A stretch of 64,000 bases of DNA from CALROG01 sp943369755 (GTDB lineage: Bacteria > Pseudomonadota > Gammaproteobacteria > Burkholderiales > Burkholderiaceae_C). The notes under the pieces were generated by a model, which had not been told where the DNA came from, ran no database searches, and saw only the letters and a program-made list of their open reading frames with translations. The stretch is from positions 50,520-114,519 of the forward strand of contig CALROG020000008.1 in assembly GCA_943369755.1 (NCBI GenBank), given 5' to 3'. The first letter of the stretch is position 1, and every line of letters begins with the position of its first letter. The translations under genes were made by a program, and so were the position numbers. Shown here piece after piece: positions 42,709 through 51,247 of this stretch.

Positions 42709-43464
42709 ATGTCCCCCGCCTGCCTGCCTGTTGTGCCTTCTGCTGCTGCCTTGCCCCATGTCTGGCGGGTGGACGAACTCGCCGCGGGCGAGGCGGTGTT
42801 GCCCACCGGGCACGCGGCGTTGAACGCCTGGCTGCCCGGGGGCGGCTGGCCGCTGGACGGGCTGGTGGAGGTGCTGCAGGCGCGGCCCGGCCAGCATGTG
42901 TGGCAGCTGCTGCTGCCGGCGCTGGCGCTGGCCGTGCGCCAGCAGCCCGGGCCGGTGCTGCTGATCAGCCCGCCCTGGGTGCCGTTTGGCCCGGCGCTGG
43001 CGGCGCAGGGCCTGCCGCCCGAGCGGCTGCTGTGCGTGCAGGCCGACACACCCGCCGCGCGCCTGTGGGCCACCGAGCAGGCGCTGCGCTGCGCCGAGGT
43101 GGCGGCCGTGCTGGCCTGGCTGCCGCAGGCCCGTGCCGACCAATTGCGCCGCCTGCACCTGGCGGCGCAACGGCGCCAGCGGCTGCTGTTTGTGTTCCGC
43201 ACGCCAGCCGCGCAGCACGAGTCGTCGCCCGCGCGGCTGCGCCTGCTGCTGGAGGGTAGCGACGCGCTGCAGGTGCGCATCCTCAAGCGGCGCGGCCCGC
43301 TGGTGGACGCCCCCGTGCTGCTGTCGGCCCAGCCGCCGCGGCTGGCCGCGCTGCTGGCCGCCCGCCGCAGCGCGCGGGCCCGGCCGGGCGCTGCCCGCCC
43401 GCCGGTGCCGCCCGCCATGGGCCGGAATGAACACCATGCACTGGATCGCACTGCTGCCGCCTGA
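42709..43464 (+). CDS. imuA: ImuA, translesion synthesis accessory protein (RecA/SulA-like)
   Basis: A 251-residue cytoplasmic protein related to the RecA fold. Family strings: LPTGHAALNAWLPGGGWPLD, WQLLLPALALAVRQQPGPVL, LLISPPWVPFGPALAAQGL and AVLAWLPQARADQLRRLHLA. It acts with ImuB and DnaE2 in SOS-induced mutagenic bypass of DNA lesions. The Arg/Pro-rich C-terminus overlaps the imuB start by 38 bp. First gene behind the LexA box. Confidence 0.92.
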   Translation: MSPACLPVVPSAAALPHVWRVDELAAGEAVLPTGHAALNAWLPGGGWPLDGLVEVLQARPGQHVWQLLLPALALAVRQQPGPVLLISPPWVPFGPALAAQGLPPERLLCVQADTPAARLWATEQALRCAEVAAVLAWLPQARADQLRRLHLAAQRRQRLLFVFRTPAAQHESSPARLRLLLEGSDALQVRILKRRGPLVDAPVLLSAQPPRLAALLAARRSARARPGAARPPVPPAMGRNEHHALDRTAAA

Positions 43465-44734
43465 GGCCGAGCGCACCGCCTGGGGCTGGCGTGCGCTACA
43501 GCTCACCCCGCGCGTGGCGCAGGTGGACGAGGCACTGGTGCTCGAAGTGTCGGGCTCGCACCGGCTGTGGGGCGGGGCCGACCGCCTGCTGCGCCGCCTG
43601 TTCAAGCCAAAACAGGCTGTAGCCCGCGTGGAATATGCGCAAGCCACTACATATTTGATAGCAATTGCGCTGCTGCGTCTGCGCTGCCTGGGGCTGGACG
43701 AACCGGCTCACCTGCCCGACGGCCTGCCACTGGCCACCCTCACCGCCGCCCGGCCCTGGCTTGACACGCTGGAGCGCACCGGCTGCCGCAACTGGGGCCA
43801 GTTGCGCGCGCTGCCGCGCGGCGGCGTGGCCCGGCGCTTTGGCGCGCCCCTGCTGGACGCACTGGACATGGCCTGGGGCCAGCGGCCCGAGCTGTGCTGC
43901 TGGCTGGCCCTGCCCGAGGTGTTTGACATGAACCTTGAGCTGCCCGCGCTGGCCACCACCACGCCCGAACTGATGTGGACGGCGCAGCGCCTGCTGACGC
44001 ACCTGCAGGCCTGGCTGCGTGCCCGCGACCGCGGCGCGCTGGCGCTGGAGCTGCAGTGGGCGCTGGACCTGAAACGCCTGGACGGCGTGGCCCTGCCCAG
44101 CCACCAGCAGCTAGTGGTGCGCACCGCCCGGCCTGCACAAGACATGGCCCACCTGCGCCGGCTGGTGGCCGAGCAACTGGCCCGCGTGAGCCTGGCCGCG
44201 CCCGCCAACCACCTGCGCCTGCGCCTGATCGACAGCGCGCCCTGGCGCGGCAGCAGCCAGAGCTTTCTGCCTGAAGACAACCAGCCCGGCGAGCGCCTGC
44301 ACGAGCTGGTGGAGCGTCTGAGCGCGCGGCTGGGCCCGCACAACGTGCGGGTGCCACTGGCCCGGGCCGACCACCGGCCCGAGCGCCAGCAGCACTGGGT
44401 GGCCGCGCGTGACACACCTGCCCCACGCGACGGCCCGCCCGCAGCAGCCACGGCTGTGCTGGCCGACGCGCTGTACCCCACCTGGCTGCTGCCCGAGCCG
44501 CTGGCGCTACAGGTGCGTCAGCATGTGCCGCAGTACGGCGGCCCGCTGCGCCGCCTGGCGCGGCTGTACCGGGTGGAAACCGGTTGGTGGGAAGCCAGCG
44601 GCCCGGCGCTGCGCGACTACTTCATTGCCCACAGCCCGCAGGCCGGGCTGGTCTGGGTGTACCGCGAGCGGCCCGCGCCCGGCGCGGCCTTGGCGGGTGA
44701 ATTCCGCTGGTACCTGCAAGGCCTGTATGCCTGA
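43427..44734 (+). CDS. imuB: ImuB, inactive Y-family polymerase homologue
   Basis: A 435-residue protein that links DnaE2 and ImuA to the sliding clamp. It starts MHWIALLPPEAERTAWGWRA, reads through VDEALVLEVSGSHRLWGGAD, and ends with LYRVETGWWEASGPALRDYF and WVYRERPAPG as in ImuB proteins. The Y-family metal-binding acids are not visible, as known for ImuB. An ATG nine bases later is an alternative start. Residues about 61-81 (KPKQAVARVEYAQATTYLIA) are encoded by repeat copy 7. The stop overlaps the dnaE2 start by 8 bp. Confidence 0.92.
   Translation: MNTMHWIALLPPEAERTAWGWRALQLTPRVAQVDEALVLEVSGSHRLWGGADRLLRRLFKPKQAVARVEYAQATTYLIAIALLRLRCLGLDEPAHLPDGLPLATLTAARPWLDTLERTGCRNWGQLRALPRGGVARRFGAPLLDALDMAWGQRPELCCWLALPEVFDMNLELPALATTTPELMWTAQRLLTHLQAWLRARDRGALALELQWALDLKRLDGVALPSHQQLVVRTARPAQDMAHLRRLVAEQLARVSLAAPANHLRLRLIDSAPWRGSSQSFLPEDNQPGERLHELVERLSARLGPHNVRVPLARADHRPERQQHWVAARDTPAPRDGPPAAATAVLADALYPTWLLPEPLALQVRQHVPQYGGPLRRLARLYRVETGWWEASGPALRDYFIAHSPQAGLVWVYRERPAPGAALAGEFRWYLQGLYA
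43608..43668 (+). repeat. Dispersed 60-bp repeat, copy 7, in frame inside imuB
   Basis: AAAACAGGCTGTAGCCCGCG, then TGGAATATGCGCAAGCCACT and ACATATTTGATAGCAATT. It is one of the best-conserved copies and is very close to copy 9. It is read without a stop as part of ImuB. Confidence 0.8.
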
Positions 44735-47700
44735 GCTGCACATCAAGCCCGTGCCCTGGCTGGACGACGGCGAGCCGCCGCCGCGGCTGGGCCCGCAGCC
44801 CGACAGCCTGCCGCGCTACGCCGAGCTGCACTGCATCAGCAACTTCAGCTTTCAGCGCGGCGCCTCGCACCCACAGGAGCTGGTGCGCCGCGCCTACAAC
44901 CTGGGCTACGAGGCGCTGGCCATCACCGACGAATGCTCGGTGGCTGGCGTGGTGCGCGCCTGGGCCGCCCTGAACGACTACCGCGAGCACCTGGCTGCGC
45001 TGGAGCGCGCCGAGCCCGGCCAGCGCTGGCTGCGCCCGTTCCGGCTGTTGTACGGCAGCGAGTTTGATCTGGGCAGCGCCCGGCTGGTGGCCATTGCGCA
45101 CGACCTGGCGGGCTGGGGCGGGCTGTGCGAGTTCATTACCGCCGCCCGCATGGCGGCCGACAAAGGCAGCTACCGCGTGGGCTGGGACGTGAGCGACTTC
45201 AGCCTGCTGGCGGGCTGCGAGGTGCTTTACGCGCCACGCCGCGATGCTATGGATTTGATAGTGGATTACGACCATTTGATGCGGGCTGCCAGCCTTTTTG
45301 GCAATAAATTGTGGCTGGCGGTGGAGTTGCCCCATGCGCTGGACGACGACCTCTGGCTGGCGCAGCTGCAGGCCGCTGGCGCGCGCACCGGCGTGCCGCT
45401 GCTGGCCACCGGCAACGTGCACATGCACGTGCGTTCACGCAAACCGCTGCAAGACGTGATCACCGCCGTGCGGCTGGGCCGGCCCGTGGCGCAGTGCGGC
45501 CAGGTGCTGCAGGCCAATGCCGAGCGCCATCTGCGCCAGCGCCAGCGGCTGGCGGAAATCTTTGCTGCGCCTTTATTGGCGGCCACGCTGGAAGTAGCCC
45601 GGCGTTGTCACTTCAGCCTGGAAGAGGTGCGCTACAACTACCCGCTGGAAACCGTGCCCGCCGGCTTGACGCCGCCGCAGGCGCTGCGCCAGCTCACGCT
45701 GGCCGGTGCGGCGCAGCGCTACCCGCAAGGCGTGCCGGCCCAGGTGACGGCCTGGCTGGAAAAAGAGTTCACGCTGATCACCGCCTGCAACTACGAGATG
45801 TTCTTCCTCACGGTGCACGACATCGTGCTGTTTGCGCGCAGCCAACACATTCTTTGCCAGGGCCGGGGCTCGGCCGCCAACTCGGTGGTGTGCTGGTGCC
45901 TTGGCATTACCGCGGCCGACCCGATGCACTCGCACCCGCTGCTGGAGCGCTTCATCAGCGTCGAGCGGCGCAACGAGCCGCCCGACATTGACGTGGACTT
46001 TGAGCACGAGCGGCGTGAAGAAGTCATCCAGTACATCTACCAAAAATACGGCCGCGAGCGTGCAGCCATCGCCGCCGTGGTGGTGGCCTACCGCACCCGC
46101 AGCGCCATCCGCGACGTTGGCCGCGCCCTGGCCGTGCCTGAGGCGCTGATCGACGCCTTTGCCCGTGAACACCACTGGTTTGACGACGACCTGGCCACCG
46201 ACCAACTGGGCGAGCTGGCGCAGCGCTGCGGCGTGCAACTGGACCCGCACAGCGCGCGGTTGTGGGTTGAGCTGACGCGCGAGCTGATGGGCTTTCCGCG
46301 CCACCTGAGCCAGCATGTGGGCGGCTTTGTGCTGACCCAGACCCGCCTGACCCGGCTGGTGCCGGTAGAAAACGCCAGCATGAAAGACCGCTCCATCATC
46401 CAGTGGGACAAAGACGACCTGGAAAGCCTGGGCATGCTCAAGGTCGACGTGCTGGCCCTGGGCATGCTGACCGCCATTCGCCGCTGCATTGATCTGGTGA
46501 GCCAGCGCCGGGGCCTGCCGTTTACCGTGTACGACATCCCGCCCGAAGACCCGGCCACGTACGAGATGATCCGCCGCGCCGACACGGTGGGCGTGTTCCA
46601 GATTGAAAGCCGGGCCCAGATGTCCATGTTGCCGCGCCTGAAGCCCACCACCTTTTATGACCTGGTGGTGGAAGTCGCCATCGTGCGGCCCGGCCCGATT
46701 GCCGGTGGCATGGTGCACCCCTACCTGAAGGCGCGCGAACGCCGCGCCAAGGGGCTGCCCATTCACTATGAAAAACCGGCACTTGAAGAAGCCCTGGGCC
46801 GCACCCTGGGCGTGCCAATTTTTCAGGAGCAGGTGATGCAGATCGCCATGATTGCGGCCAGCTTTACCGCTGCCGAGGCCGACTTGCTGCGCCGCGCCAT
46901 GGCCGCCTGGAAGCGCAAGGGCGGTGTGCACCGCTTTCGCGAAAGGCTGTTGCAAGGCATGCAGGCCAACGGCTACCGCGCCGAGTTTGCCGAGGCCATT
47001 TACAAGCAGATGCTGGGCTTTGGTGAATACGGCTTCCCTGAAAGCCACGCCTACAGCTTTGCGCTGCTGGCCTACAGCAGCAGTTGGCTCAAGTGCCACG
47101 AGCCCGCCTGCTTTCTGGCCGCCATGCTCAACTCCCAGCCCATGGGCTTTTACCCGCCTTCACAACTGGTGCAAGACGCGCAACGCCATGGCGTGCAAGT
47201 GCTCCCCGCCGATGTGTCGCACAGCGATGCAGACTGCACCCTTCAATTGGGGTCAGATTCCAATTCTTCAGAGCTTCGACAAGCTCAGCCCGAACGGTCT
47301 GTGGGTGTGCGCCTGGGCCTGCGCCTGGTCGGCAGCCTGAGCGGGGAGGGCGCGCAGCGCATCGTGGCGGCACGTTTGCAGGCCCCTTTCACCAGCACCG
47401 AAGACTTGTCTTTGCGCGCCCAGCTTGACGTCAAAGACCTCAACGCTCTGGCCGCTGCTGACGCGCTGCAAAGCCTGTCGGGCCACCGCCGCCAGCAGGT
47501 GTGGGATGCCGCCGCCCGTCACCGCGCACCGGCCTTGCTGCGTGGCGCACCAGTGAATGAAGCGGCGTTGGCGCTGCCCGCCGCGCCCGAGGGCGAAGAA
47601 ATCGTCTTCGACTATGCCGCCACCGGCCTCACCCTGCGCCGCCACCCGCTGGCGCTGCTGCGGCCAAGGCTGGCACGCATGAACTACCTGAACGCGCAGC

Positions 47701-48026
47701 AGCTCGCCGCGCTGCCCCATGGCCGCCTTGCGGCTGCCTGCGGGCTGGTCACCGTGCGCCAGCAGCCGCAAACCGCCAAAGGCACGCTGTTCGTGACGCT
47801 GGAAGACGAAACCGGCCCGGTCAACGTGATCGTCTGGAAGCATGTGCGCGAGGCCCAGCGTGCCCCCGTGCTTCATGCGCGCCTGCTGGCCGTGCAAGGC
47901 ACCTGGCAGCGCGACGCCGACAGCGGTGGCCAGGTCTGCCACCTGGTGGCCACCACCCTGACCGACCTGACGCCCCTGCTCGGACGGCTGGCCCGGCAAA
48001 ACAGCCAGAGCCGGGATTTCCATTGA
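44727..48026 (+). CDS. dnaE2: Error-prone DNA polymerase DnaE2
   Basis: The 1099-residue alternative alpha subunit of DNA polymerase III does mutagenic lesion bypass. An N-terminal PHP domain (YAELHCISNFSFQRGASHPQ) precedes the polymerase core with catalytic Asp420 and Asp422 in PPDIDVDFEHERREEVIQY. Then come GRGSAANSVVCWCLG, FPRHLSQHVGGFVLTQ, and a C-terminal OB fold (KGTLFVTLEDETGPVNVIVW). The start overlaps imuB. Two foreign-looking segments are in frame: residues about 173-193 from repeat copy 8, and about 840-857 from two fused short repeats, in a linker between polymerase and OB domains. Catalytic parts are intact. Confidence 0.95.
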   Translation: MPELHIKPVPWLDDGEPPPRLGPQPDSLPRYAELHCISNFSFQRGASHPQELVRRAYNLGYEALAITDECSVAGVVRAWAALNDYREHLAALERAEPGQRWLRPFRLLYGSEFDLGSARLVAIAHDLAGWGGLCEFITAARMAADKGSYRVGWDVSDFSLLAGCEVLYAPRRDAMDLIVDYDHLMRAASLFGNKLWLAVELPHALDDDLWLAQLQAAGARTGVPLLATGNVHMHVRSRKPLQDVITAVRLGRPVAQCGQVLQANAERHLRQRQRLAEIFAAPLLAATLEVARRCHFSLEEVRYNYPLETVPAGLTPPQALRQLTLAGAAQRYPQGVPAQVTAWLEKEFTLITACNYEMFFLTVHDIVLFARSQHILCQGRGSAANSVVCWCLGITAADPMHSHPLLERFISVERRNEPPDIDVDFEHERREEVIQYIYQKYGRERAAIAAVVVAYRTRSAIRDVGRALAVPEALIDAFAREHHWFDDDLATDQLGELAQRCGVQLDPHSARLWVELTRELMGFPRHLSQHVGGFVLTQTRLTRLVPVENASMKDRSIIQWDKDDLESLGMLKVDVLALGMLTAIRRCIDLVSQRRGLPFTVYDIPPEDPATYEMIRRADTVGVFQIESRAQMSMLPRLKPTTFYDLVVEVAIVRPGPIAGGMVHPYLKARERRAKGLPIHYEKPALEEALGRTLGVPIFQEQVMQIAMIAASFTAAEADLLRRAMAAWKRKGGVHRFRERLLQGMQANGYRAEFAEAIYKQMLGFGEYGFPESHAYSFALLAYSSSWLKCHEPACFLAAMLNSQPMGFYPPSQLVQDAQRHGVQVLPADVSHSDADCTLQLGSDSNSSELRQAQPERSVGVRLGLRLVGSLSGEGAQRIVAARLQAPFTSTEDLSLRAQLDVKDLNALAAADALQSLSGHRRQQVWDAAARHRAPALLRGAPVNEAALALPAAPEGEEIVFDYAATGLTLRRHPLALLRPRLARMNYLNAQQLAALPHGRLAAACGLVTVRQQPQTAKGTLFVTLEDETGPVNVIVWKHVREAQRAPVLHARLLAVQGTWQRDADSGGQVCHLVATTLTDLTPLLGRLARQNSQSRDFH
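45243..45306 (-). repeat. Dispersed 60-bp repeat, copy 8, in frame inside dnaE2
   Basis: Reverse orientation: GCTATGGATTTGATAGTGG, then TTTGATGCGGGCTGCCAGCC and TTTTTGGCAATAA. It lines up along its full length with copy 10, with scattered substitutions, so it is an older copy. It lies in the PHP domain segment of DnaE2. Confidence 0.65.
47245..47265. repeat. GGGGTCAGATTCCAATT short repeat, dnaE2 copy
   Basis: AATTGGGGTCAGATTCCAAT, ending T; the outer AATTGG and CCAATT are inverted arms. The same 17-base core occurs in the gcvT-gcvH gap. It encodes LGSDSNS within DnaE2. Confidence 0.75.
47274..47297 (+). repeat. Single arm of the TTCGACA..GCTCAGCCCGAACGG repeat inside dnaE2
   Basis: CTTCGACAAGCTCAGCCCGA, then ACGG. 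It differs from the right arm of the gcvH-gcvP hairpin (23843-23866) at one position. It is joined almost directly to the preceding short repeat and encodes LRQAQPERS of DnaE2. Confidence 0.8.
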
Positions 48027-48027
48027 C

Positions 48028-48390
48028 TCAATGCACCAGCCAGGCCCGCGCCAGCGCCTCGTGCTCGGGCTTGAAGTAATCAATCTGGAAGCCGCCCACC
48101 GCATTCAGGAAGAACAGCAGTGCCTTGTCGCGCCAGCGCAGATCGCCCACGATCGCCAGGCGCACGACATGCTGCTGAATGAACGCGTCTTCCTCGATGT
48201 CTTCCCAGCTGGCCAGGGCCTCCAGGTCGGCAAAGCTGCTGTCGATCACGATCAGCACATGCACCTTGCCGTGCTGCTGCATGTGGTCGTGCACGCGCCG
48301 CTTGGTGGCGTCTACGTCGGTGCGCAGCAGCACCCCGTGGCTACGGATGACCACCAGGGCAGGGGATTCGACAACAACTTCGATGGACAT
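48028..48390 (-). CDS. SpoIIAA-like (STAS-fold) protein
   Basis: A 120-residue cytoplasmic protein: MSIEVVVESPALVVIRSHGV, VHVLIVIDSSFADLEALASW, VRLAIVGDLRWRDKALLFFL and a final FKPEHEALARAWL. This is the SpoIIAA-like pattern, found in many bacteria with unknown role (lipid binding or antagonist-type signalling have been suggested). The ATG at 48390 is preferred to a frame starting 17 codons earlier. It converges with dnaE2, the stops being 1 bp apart. Confidence 0.8.
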   Translation of the reverse strand: MSIEVVVESPALVVIRSHGVLLRTDVDATKRRVHDHMQQHGKVHVLIVIDSSFADLEALASWEDIEEDAFIQQHVVRLAIVGDLRWRDKALLFFLNAVGGFQIDYFKPEHEALARAWLVH

Positions 48391-48529
48391 GGACAGTGAC
48401 GCGCCGCGGGGGAAAGACCGCCCAATGCTACCAAGGCGCAATGCCAGTTGCTGTGACGCTCATGACACATCCTGACAGCCCACCGCGCCATGCTGGCGCA
48501 CCTCAAACAACAACCCACAGGCCAGCCCC

Positions 48530-48985
48530 ATGGCAGTCCAAACCACCGACCTGCAAACACTGCGCGCGCTCAACGCCCGCTTTATCCACAACTTTGTGAC
48601 CAACGACGTGCCTTCGCACGACGCCATCACCCACCCGCGCTTCATGTGCATCACCTCCAAAGGCGCGCGCCAAAGCCGGGCCGACTACCTGCAAGACTGG
48701 GCCACCGGGTTCGACCCCGAAGTCATTGTTTACTGGGACATGCGGGACGAAAACATTGCCTTGTTTGGCGACATGGCGCTGGTGCGTGCCACCAACAAAT
48801 ACACCCGCCGCATCGATGGCCAGGACGTGACGGGCATGAGCACCTACACCGACACCTACGTCCGTGAAGAGGGGCGCTGGCTGTGCGTGCAGGCCCAACT
48901 GGGCAGCGTGATGCCCGAGCACTACCCGGGCGACGCCGGCATCGTGTGCCGCTATGTCAAGGGCGTGCTTCAGCCGCGGCCCTGA
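48530..48985 (+). CDS. NTF2-like (SnoaL/DUF4440-type) protein
   Basis: A 151-residue cone-shaped-fold protein: LRALNARFIHNFVTNDVPSH, ITHPRFMCITSKGARQSRAD, FGDMALVRATNKYTRRIDGQ and TYTDTYVREEGRWLCVQAQL. The last stretch is the usual end of DUF4440-type NTF2 proteins. Such folds act as small enzymes or binding domains; nothing specific can be said. It is 42 bp ahead of an exported DsrE-like gene on the same strand. Confidence 0.8.
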   Translation: MAVQTTDLQTLRALNARFIHNFVTNDVPSHDAITHPRFMCITSKGARQSRADYLQDWATGFDPEVIVYWDMRDENIALFGDMALVRATNKYTRRIDGQDVTGMSTYTDTYVREEGRWLCVQAQLGSVMPEHYPGDAGIVCRYVKGVLQPRP

Positions 48986-49027
48986 GCCGTGTTGAAATGG
49001 CACACCTGTGCACCGGAGCCACCCACC

Positions 49028-49480
49028 ATGAACCGCCGCCTTATTCTTCAGTCCGCCGCCGCCACCGCAGTTGCTACGTTTTTCATGGCGGCTCACGCAC
49101 AAACGGCGGGGGCTGCAGGCCAAAATGCACCTGGCAAGAAGCACAAAGTCGTGATCCAGATGAGCGACGCCGACCCCGCCAAATGGAATCTGGCACTGAA
49201 CAACGCCAAGAACCTGCAAGACGACGTGGGTGCCGCCAATGTAGAGATTGAGCTGGTGGCCTACGGCCCGGGCATCGGCATGCTGAAGATCGAATCCCCC
49301 ACGGCGCAGCGCATTGCCGACGCCGCCAAGGCTGGCGTGAAAGTGCTGGCCTGCGAGAACACCATGCGCGCCCAAAAACTCAGCCGCGACGACATGCTCC
49401 CCGCCATCAGCTACGTGCCCGCCGGCGTGACCCAAATCATGCGCAAGCAGGCCGAAGGCTGGGCCTACCTGCGGCCCTGA
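49028..49480 (+). CDS. Exported DsrE-family protein
   Basis: A 150-residue protein with a signal peptide of twin-arginine form (MNRRLILQSAAATAVATFFM, cleavage near AHA-QTA), followed by a DsrE-like Rossmann-type domain: KHKVVIQMSDADPAKWNLAL, VEIELVAYGPGIGMLKIES and VKVLACENTMRAQKLSRDDM, where the Cys of LACENTM is the conserved position. Periplasmic DsrE relatives are linked to sulfur or thiol chemistry by family only. The ATG at 49028 is chosen for its signal peptide. A strong terminator follows. Confidence 0.83.
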   Translation: MNRRLILQSAAATAVATFFMAAHAQTAGAAGQNAPGKKHKVVIQMSDADPAKWNLALNNAKNLQDDVGAANVEIELVAYGPGIGMLKIESPTAQRIADAAKAGVKVLACENTMRAQKLSRDDMLPAISYVPAGVTQIMRKQAEGWAYLRP

Positions 49481-49502
49481 GAGCGCAGCGCAGCCAAAAG
49501 CA

Positions 49503-49528
49503 AAAAAGCCACCGCGAGGTGGCTTTTT
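49503..49528. terminator. Bidirectional rho-independent terminator
   Basis: AAAAAAGCCACC-GCGA-GGTGGCTTTTT: a 6-bp GC stem with A-run on one side and T-run on the other, so it works from both directions. It ends the DsrE-family gene from the left and the tRNA-Gly gene from the right. Confidence 0.88.
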
Positions 49529-49533
49529 GCATC

Positions 49534-49607
49534 TGGAGCGGGCGATGGGAATCGAACCCACGTCTTGAGCTTGGGAAGCTCAGGTCCTGCCATTGAACGA
49601 CGCCCGC
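49534..49607 (-). tRNA. tRNA-Gly (anticodon CCC)
   Basis: On the minus strand: acceptor arm GCGGGCG pairing with CGCCCGC, D-arm region GTTCAATGGCAGGAC, anticodon stem TGAGC-TTCCCAA-GCTCA giving anticodon CCC, T-arm GGGTTCGATTCCC and an encoded CCA end. The 74-base length is normal. It decodes GGG. Confidence 0.95.
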
Positions 49608-49669
49608 AGGGCTGCTGGCTATTCTACTTTGCAGGCATTCCTTGCGCGGCCGCAGGCGCGGCGTTTTCT

Positions 49670-49733
49670 GTTTGCTATATTTTTCATAGTGGCTCCCGCA
49701 GCATCCACGCGGGCTACAGCCTGTTTTGCCTCT
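49670..49733 (-). repeat. Dispersed 60-bp repeat, copy 9
   Basis: TTTGCTATATTTTTCATAGT, then GGCTCCCGCAGCATCCACGC and GGGCTACAGCCTGTTTTGCC. It fills the gap between tRNA-Gly and the 3' end of gabD, ending 4 bp before the gabD stop. The internal CCCGC-N9-GCGGG pair is intact. Confidence 0.85.
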
Positions 49734-49737
49734 CAAA

Positions 49738-51222
49738 TCACTTGAGAATGTCGCCCAGGCACAGGTACTTAATTTCCACGTATTCGTCCATGCCGTGGCT
49801 GGAGCCTTCGCGGCCCAGGCCGCTTTGCTTGACGCCGCCAAAGGGCACATGCTCGGTGGCGATAATGCCCACGTTGATGCCCACCATGCCGTATTCCAGC
49901 GCCTCGCTGACGCGGAAGATGCGCCCCACGTCGCGGCTGTAGAAGTAGCTCGCCAGGCCAAACTCGGTGTTGTTGGCCGCGTCGATGGCCTCTTGCTCGG
50001 TCTTGAAGCGGAACACCGGGGCAAAGGGCCCAAAGGTTTCCTCTTTGGCGCACAGCATGTCAGCGGTGGCCTCGGCAATCACGGTGGGCTCGAAGAACTG
50101 GCCTTGCAGCTTTTTGCCACCGGCCATCAGCTTGCCGCCTTTGCCCAGGGCGTCGGCCACATGGCGGCGCACTTTTTCAACTGCCGCGTCTTCAATCAGC
50201 GGGCCTTGGGTGACGCCTTCTTCAAAGCCGTTGCCCACCTTCAGGGCCTTGACCTTGGCGGCAAACTTTTCCACAAACTGGTCGTACACGCCGTCTTGCA
50301 CATAGAGGCGGTTGGCGCAGACGCAGGTTTGCCCGGCATTGCGGTATTTGCTGGCCATGGCACCTTCTACGGCGCTGTCAATGTCGGCGTCGTCAAAGAC
50401 GATGAAGGGGGCGTTGCCACCCAGTTCCAGCGCCAGCTTTTTCACTGTCGGCGCGCTTTGCGCCATCAGGATGCGGCCGACCTCGGTGCTGCCGGTAAAG
50501 CTGATGTGGCGCACCACATCACTGGCGCAGAGCACCTTGCCCACGGCAATGCTGTTGGTGCCGTCAGCGGTCAGCAAATTCAGCACGCCGGGCGGTATGC
50601 CGGCGCGCATGGCCAGCTCGGCGGCGGCCAGGGCAGTCAGCGGCGTCAGCTCGGCGGGTTTGATCACCACCGGGCAGCCTGCGGCCAGCGCCGGGGCCAC
50701 TTTGCGGGTGATCATGGCCAGCGGAAAGTTCCAGGGCGTGATGGCCGCGCACACGCCAATCGGCTGGCGTATCACCATCAGGCGGCGGTTGTTGTCAAAC
50801 TGGGGCAGGGTTTCGCCGTTGATGCGCTTGGCTTCTTCGGCGTACCACTCGACAAAGCTGGCACCGTAGGCGACTTCGCCCTTGGCCTCGGCAAAAGGCT
50901 TGCCCTGCTCGGCCGTCATGATGCGGCCCAGGTCGTCCTGGTTGGCCATCAGCAAGTCAAACCACTTGCGCAAAATTGTGCTGCGCTCCTTGGCGGTTTT
51001 GGCGCGCCAGGCCGGCCAGGCAGCGTTGGCAGCGGCAATTGCCAGTGTGGCGTCTTTGGGCCCCAGGTTGGCCACGTCGGCCAGCTTGTTGCCGTTGCTC
51101 GGGTCGTTCACGTCAAATCGGGTGGCGGCAGCACCCTTGACCCACTGGCCGTTGATCAGTGCGTCGGTCTTCAACAGGCTGGGGTCTTTCAGCAGGGCGA
51201 GGGGGGATGTCTTCATGTCCAT
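49738..51222 (-). CDS. gabD: NAD(P)-dependent succinate-semialdehyde dehydrogenase
   Basis: A 494-residue aldehyde dehydrogenase oxidising succinate semialdehyde to succinate, the last step of GABA breakdown. The nucleophile Cys is in NAGQTCVCANRLYVQDGVY, the general-base Glu in ALELGGNAPFIVFDDAD, with PWNFPLAMITRKVAPALAAG and KPAELTPLTAL. These and the SxxR-type SGLGREGSSHGMDEYVEIKY end match GabD. It follows gabT after a 103-bp gap with an AT-rich palindrome, so it may have its own promoter. Confidence 0.95.
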   Translation of the reverse strand: MDMKTSPLALLKDPSLLKTDALINGQWVKGAAATRFDVNDPSNGNKLADVANLGPKDATLAIAAANAAWPAWRAKTAKERSTILRKWFDLLMANQDDLGRIMTAEQGKPFAEAKGEVAYGASFVEWYAEEAKRINGETLPQFDNNRRLMVIRQPIGVCAAITPWNFPLAMITRKVAPALAAGCPVVIKPAELTPLTALAAAELAMRAGIPPGVLNLLTADGTNSIAVGKVLCASDVVRHISFTGSTEVGRILMAQSAPTVKKLALELGGNAPFIVFDDADIDSAVEGAMASKYRNAGQTCVCANRLYVQDGVYDQFVEKFAAKVKALKVGNGFEEGVTQGPLIEDAAVEKVRRHVADALGKGGKLMAGGKKLQGQFFEPTVIAEATADMLCAKEETFGPFAPVFRFKTEQEAIDAANNTEFGLASYFYSRDVGRIFRVSEALEYGMVGINVGIIATEHVPFGGVKQSGLGREGSSHGMDEYVEIKYLCLGDILK

Positions 51223-51247
51223 GGCGTGTCTCCTGGCAGGGTGGGTC

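Noticed and set aside
45573..47099. Long open frame antisense to dnaE2 (over 500 codons)
   Set aside because: It is the complementary shadow of a GC-rich gene: His/Gln/Ala-rich, no domain pattern, and dnaE2 is certain on the other strand.
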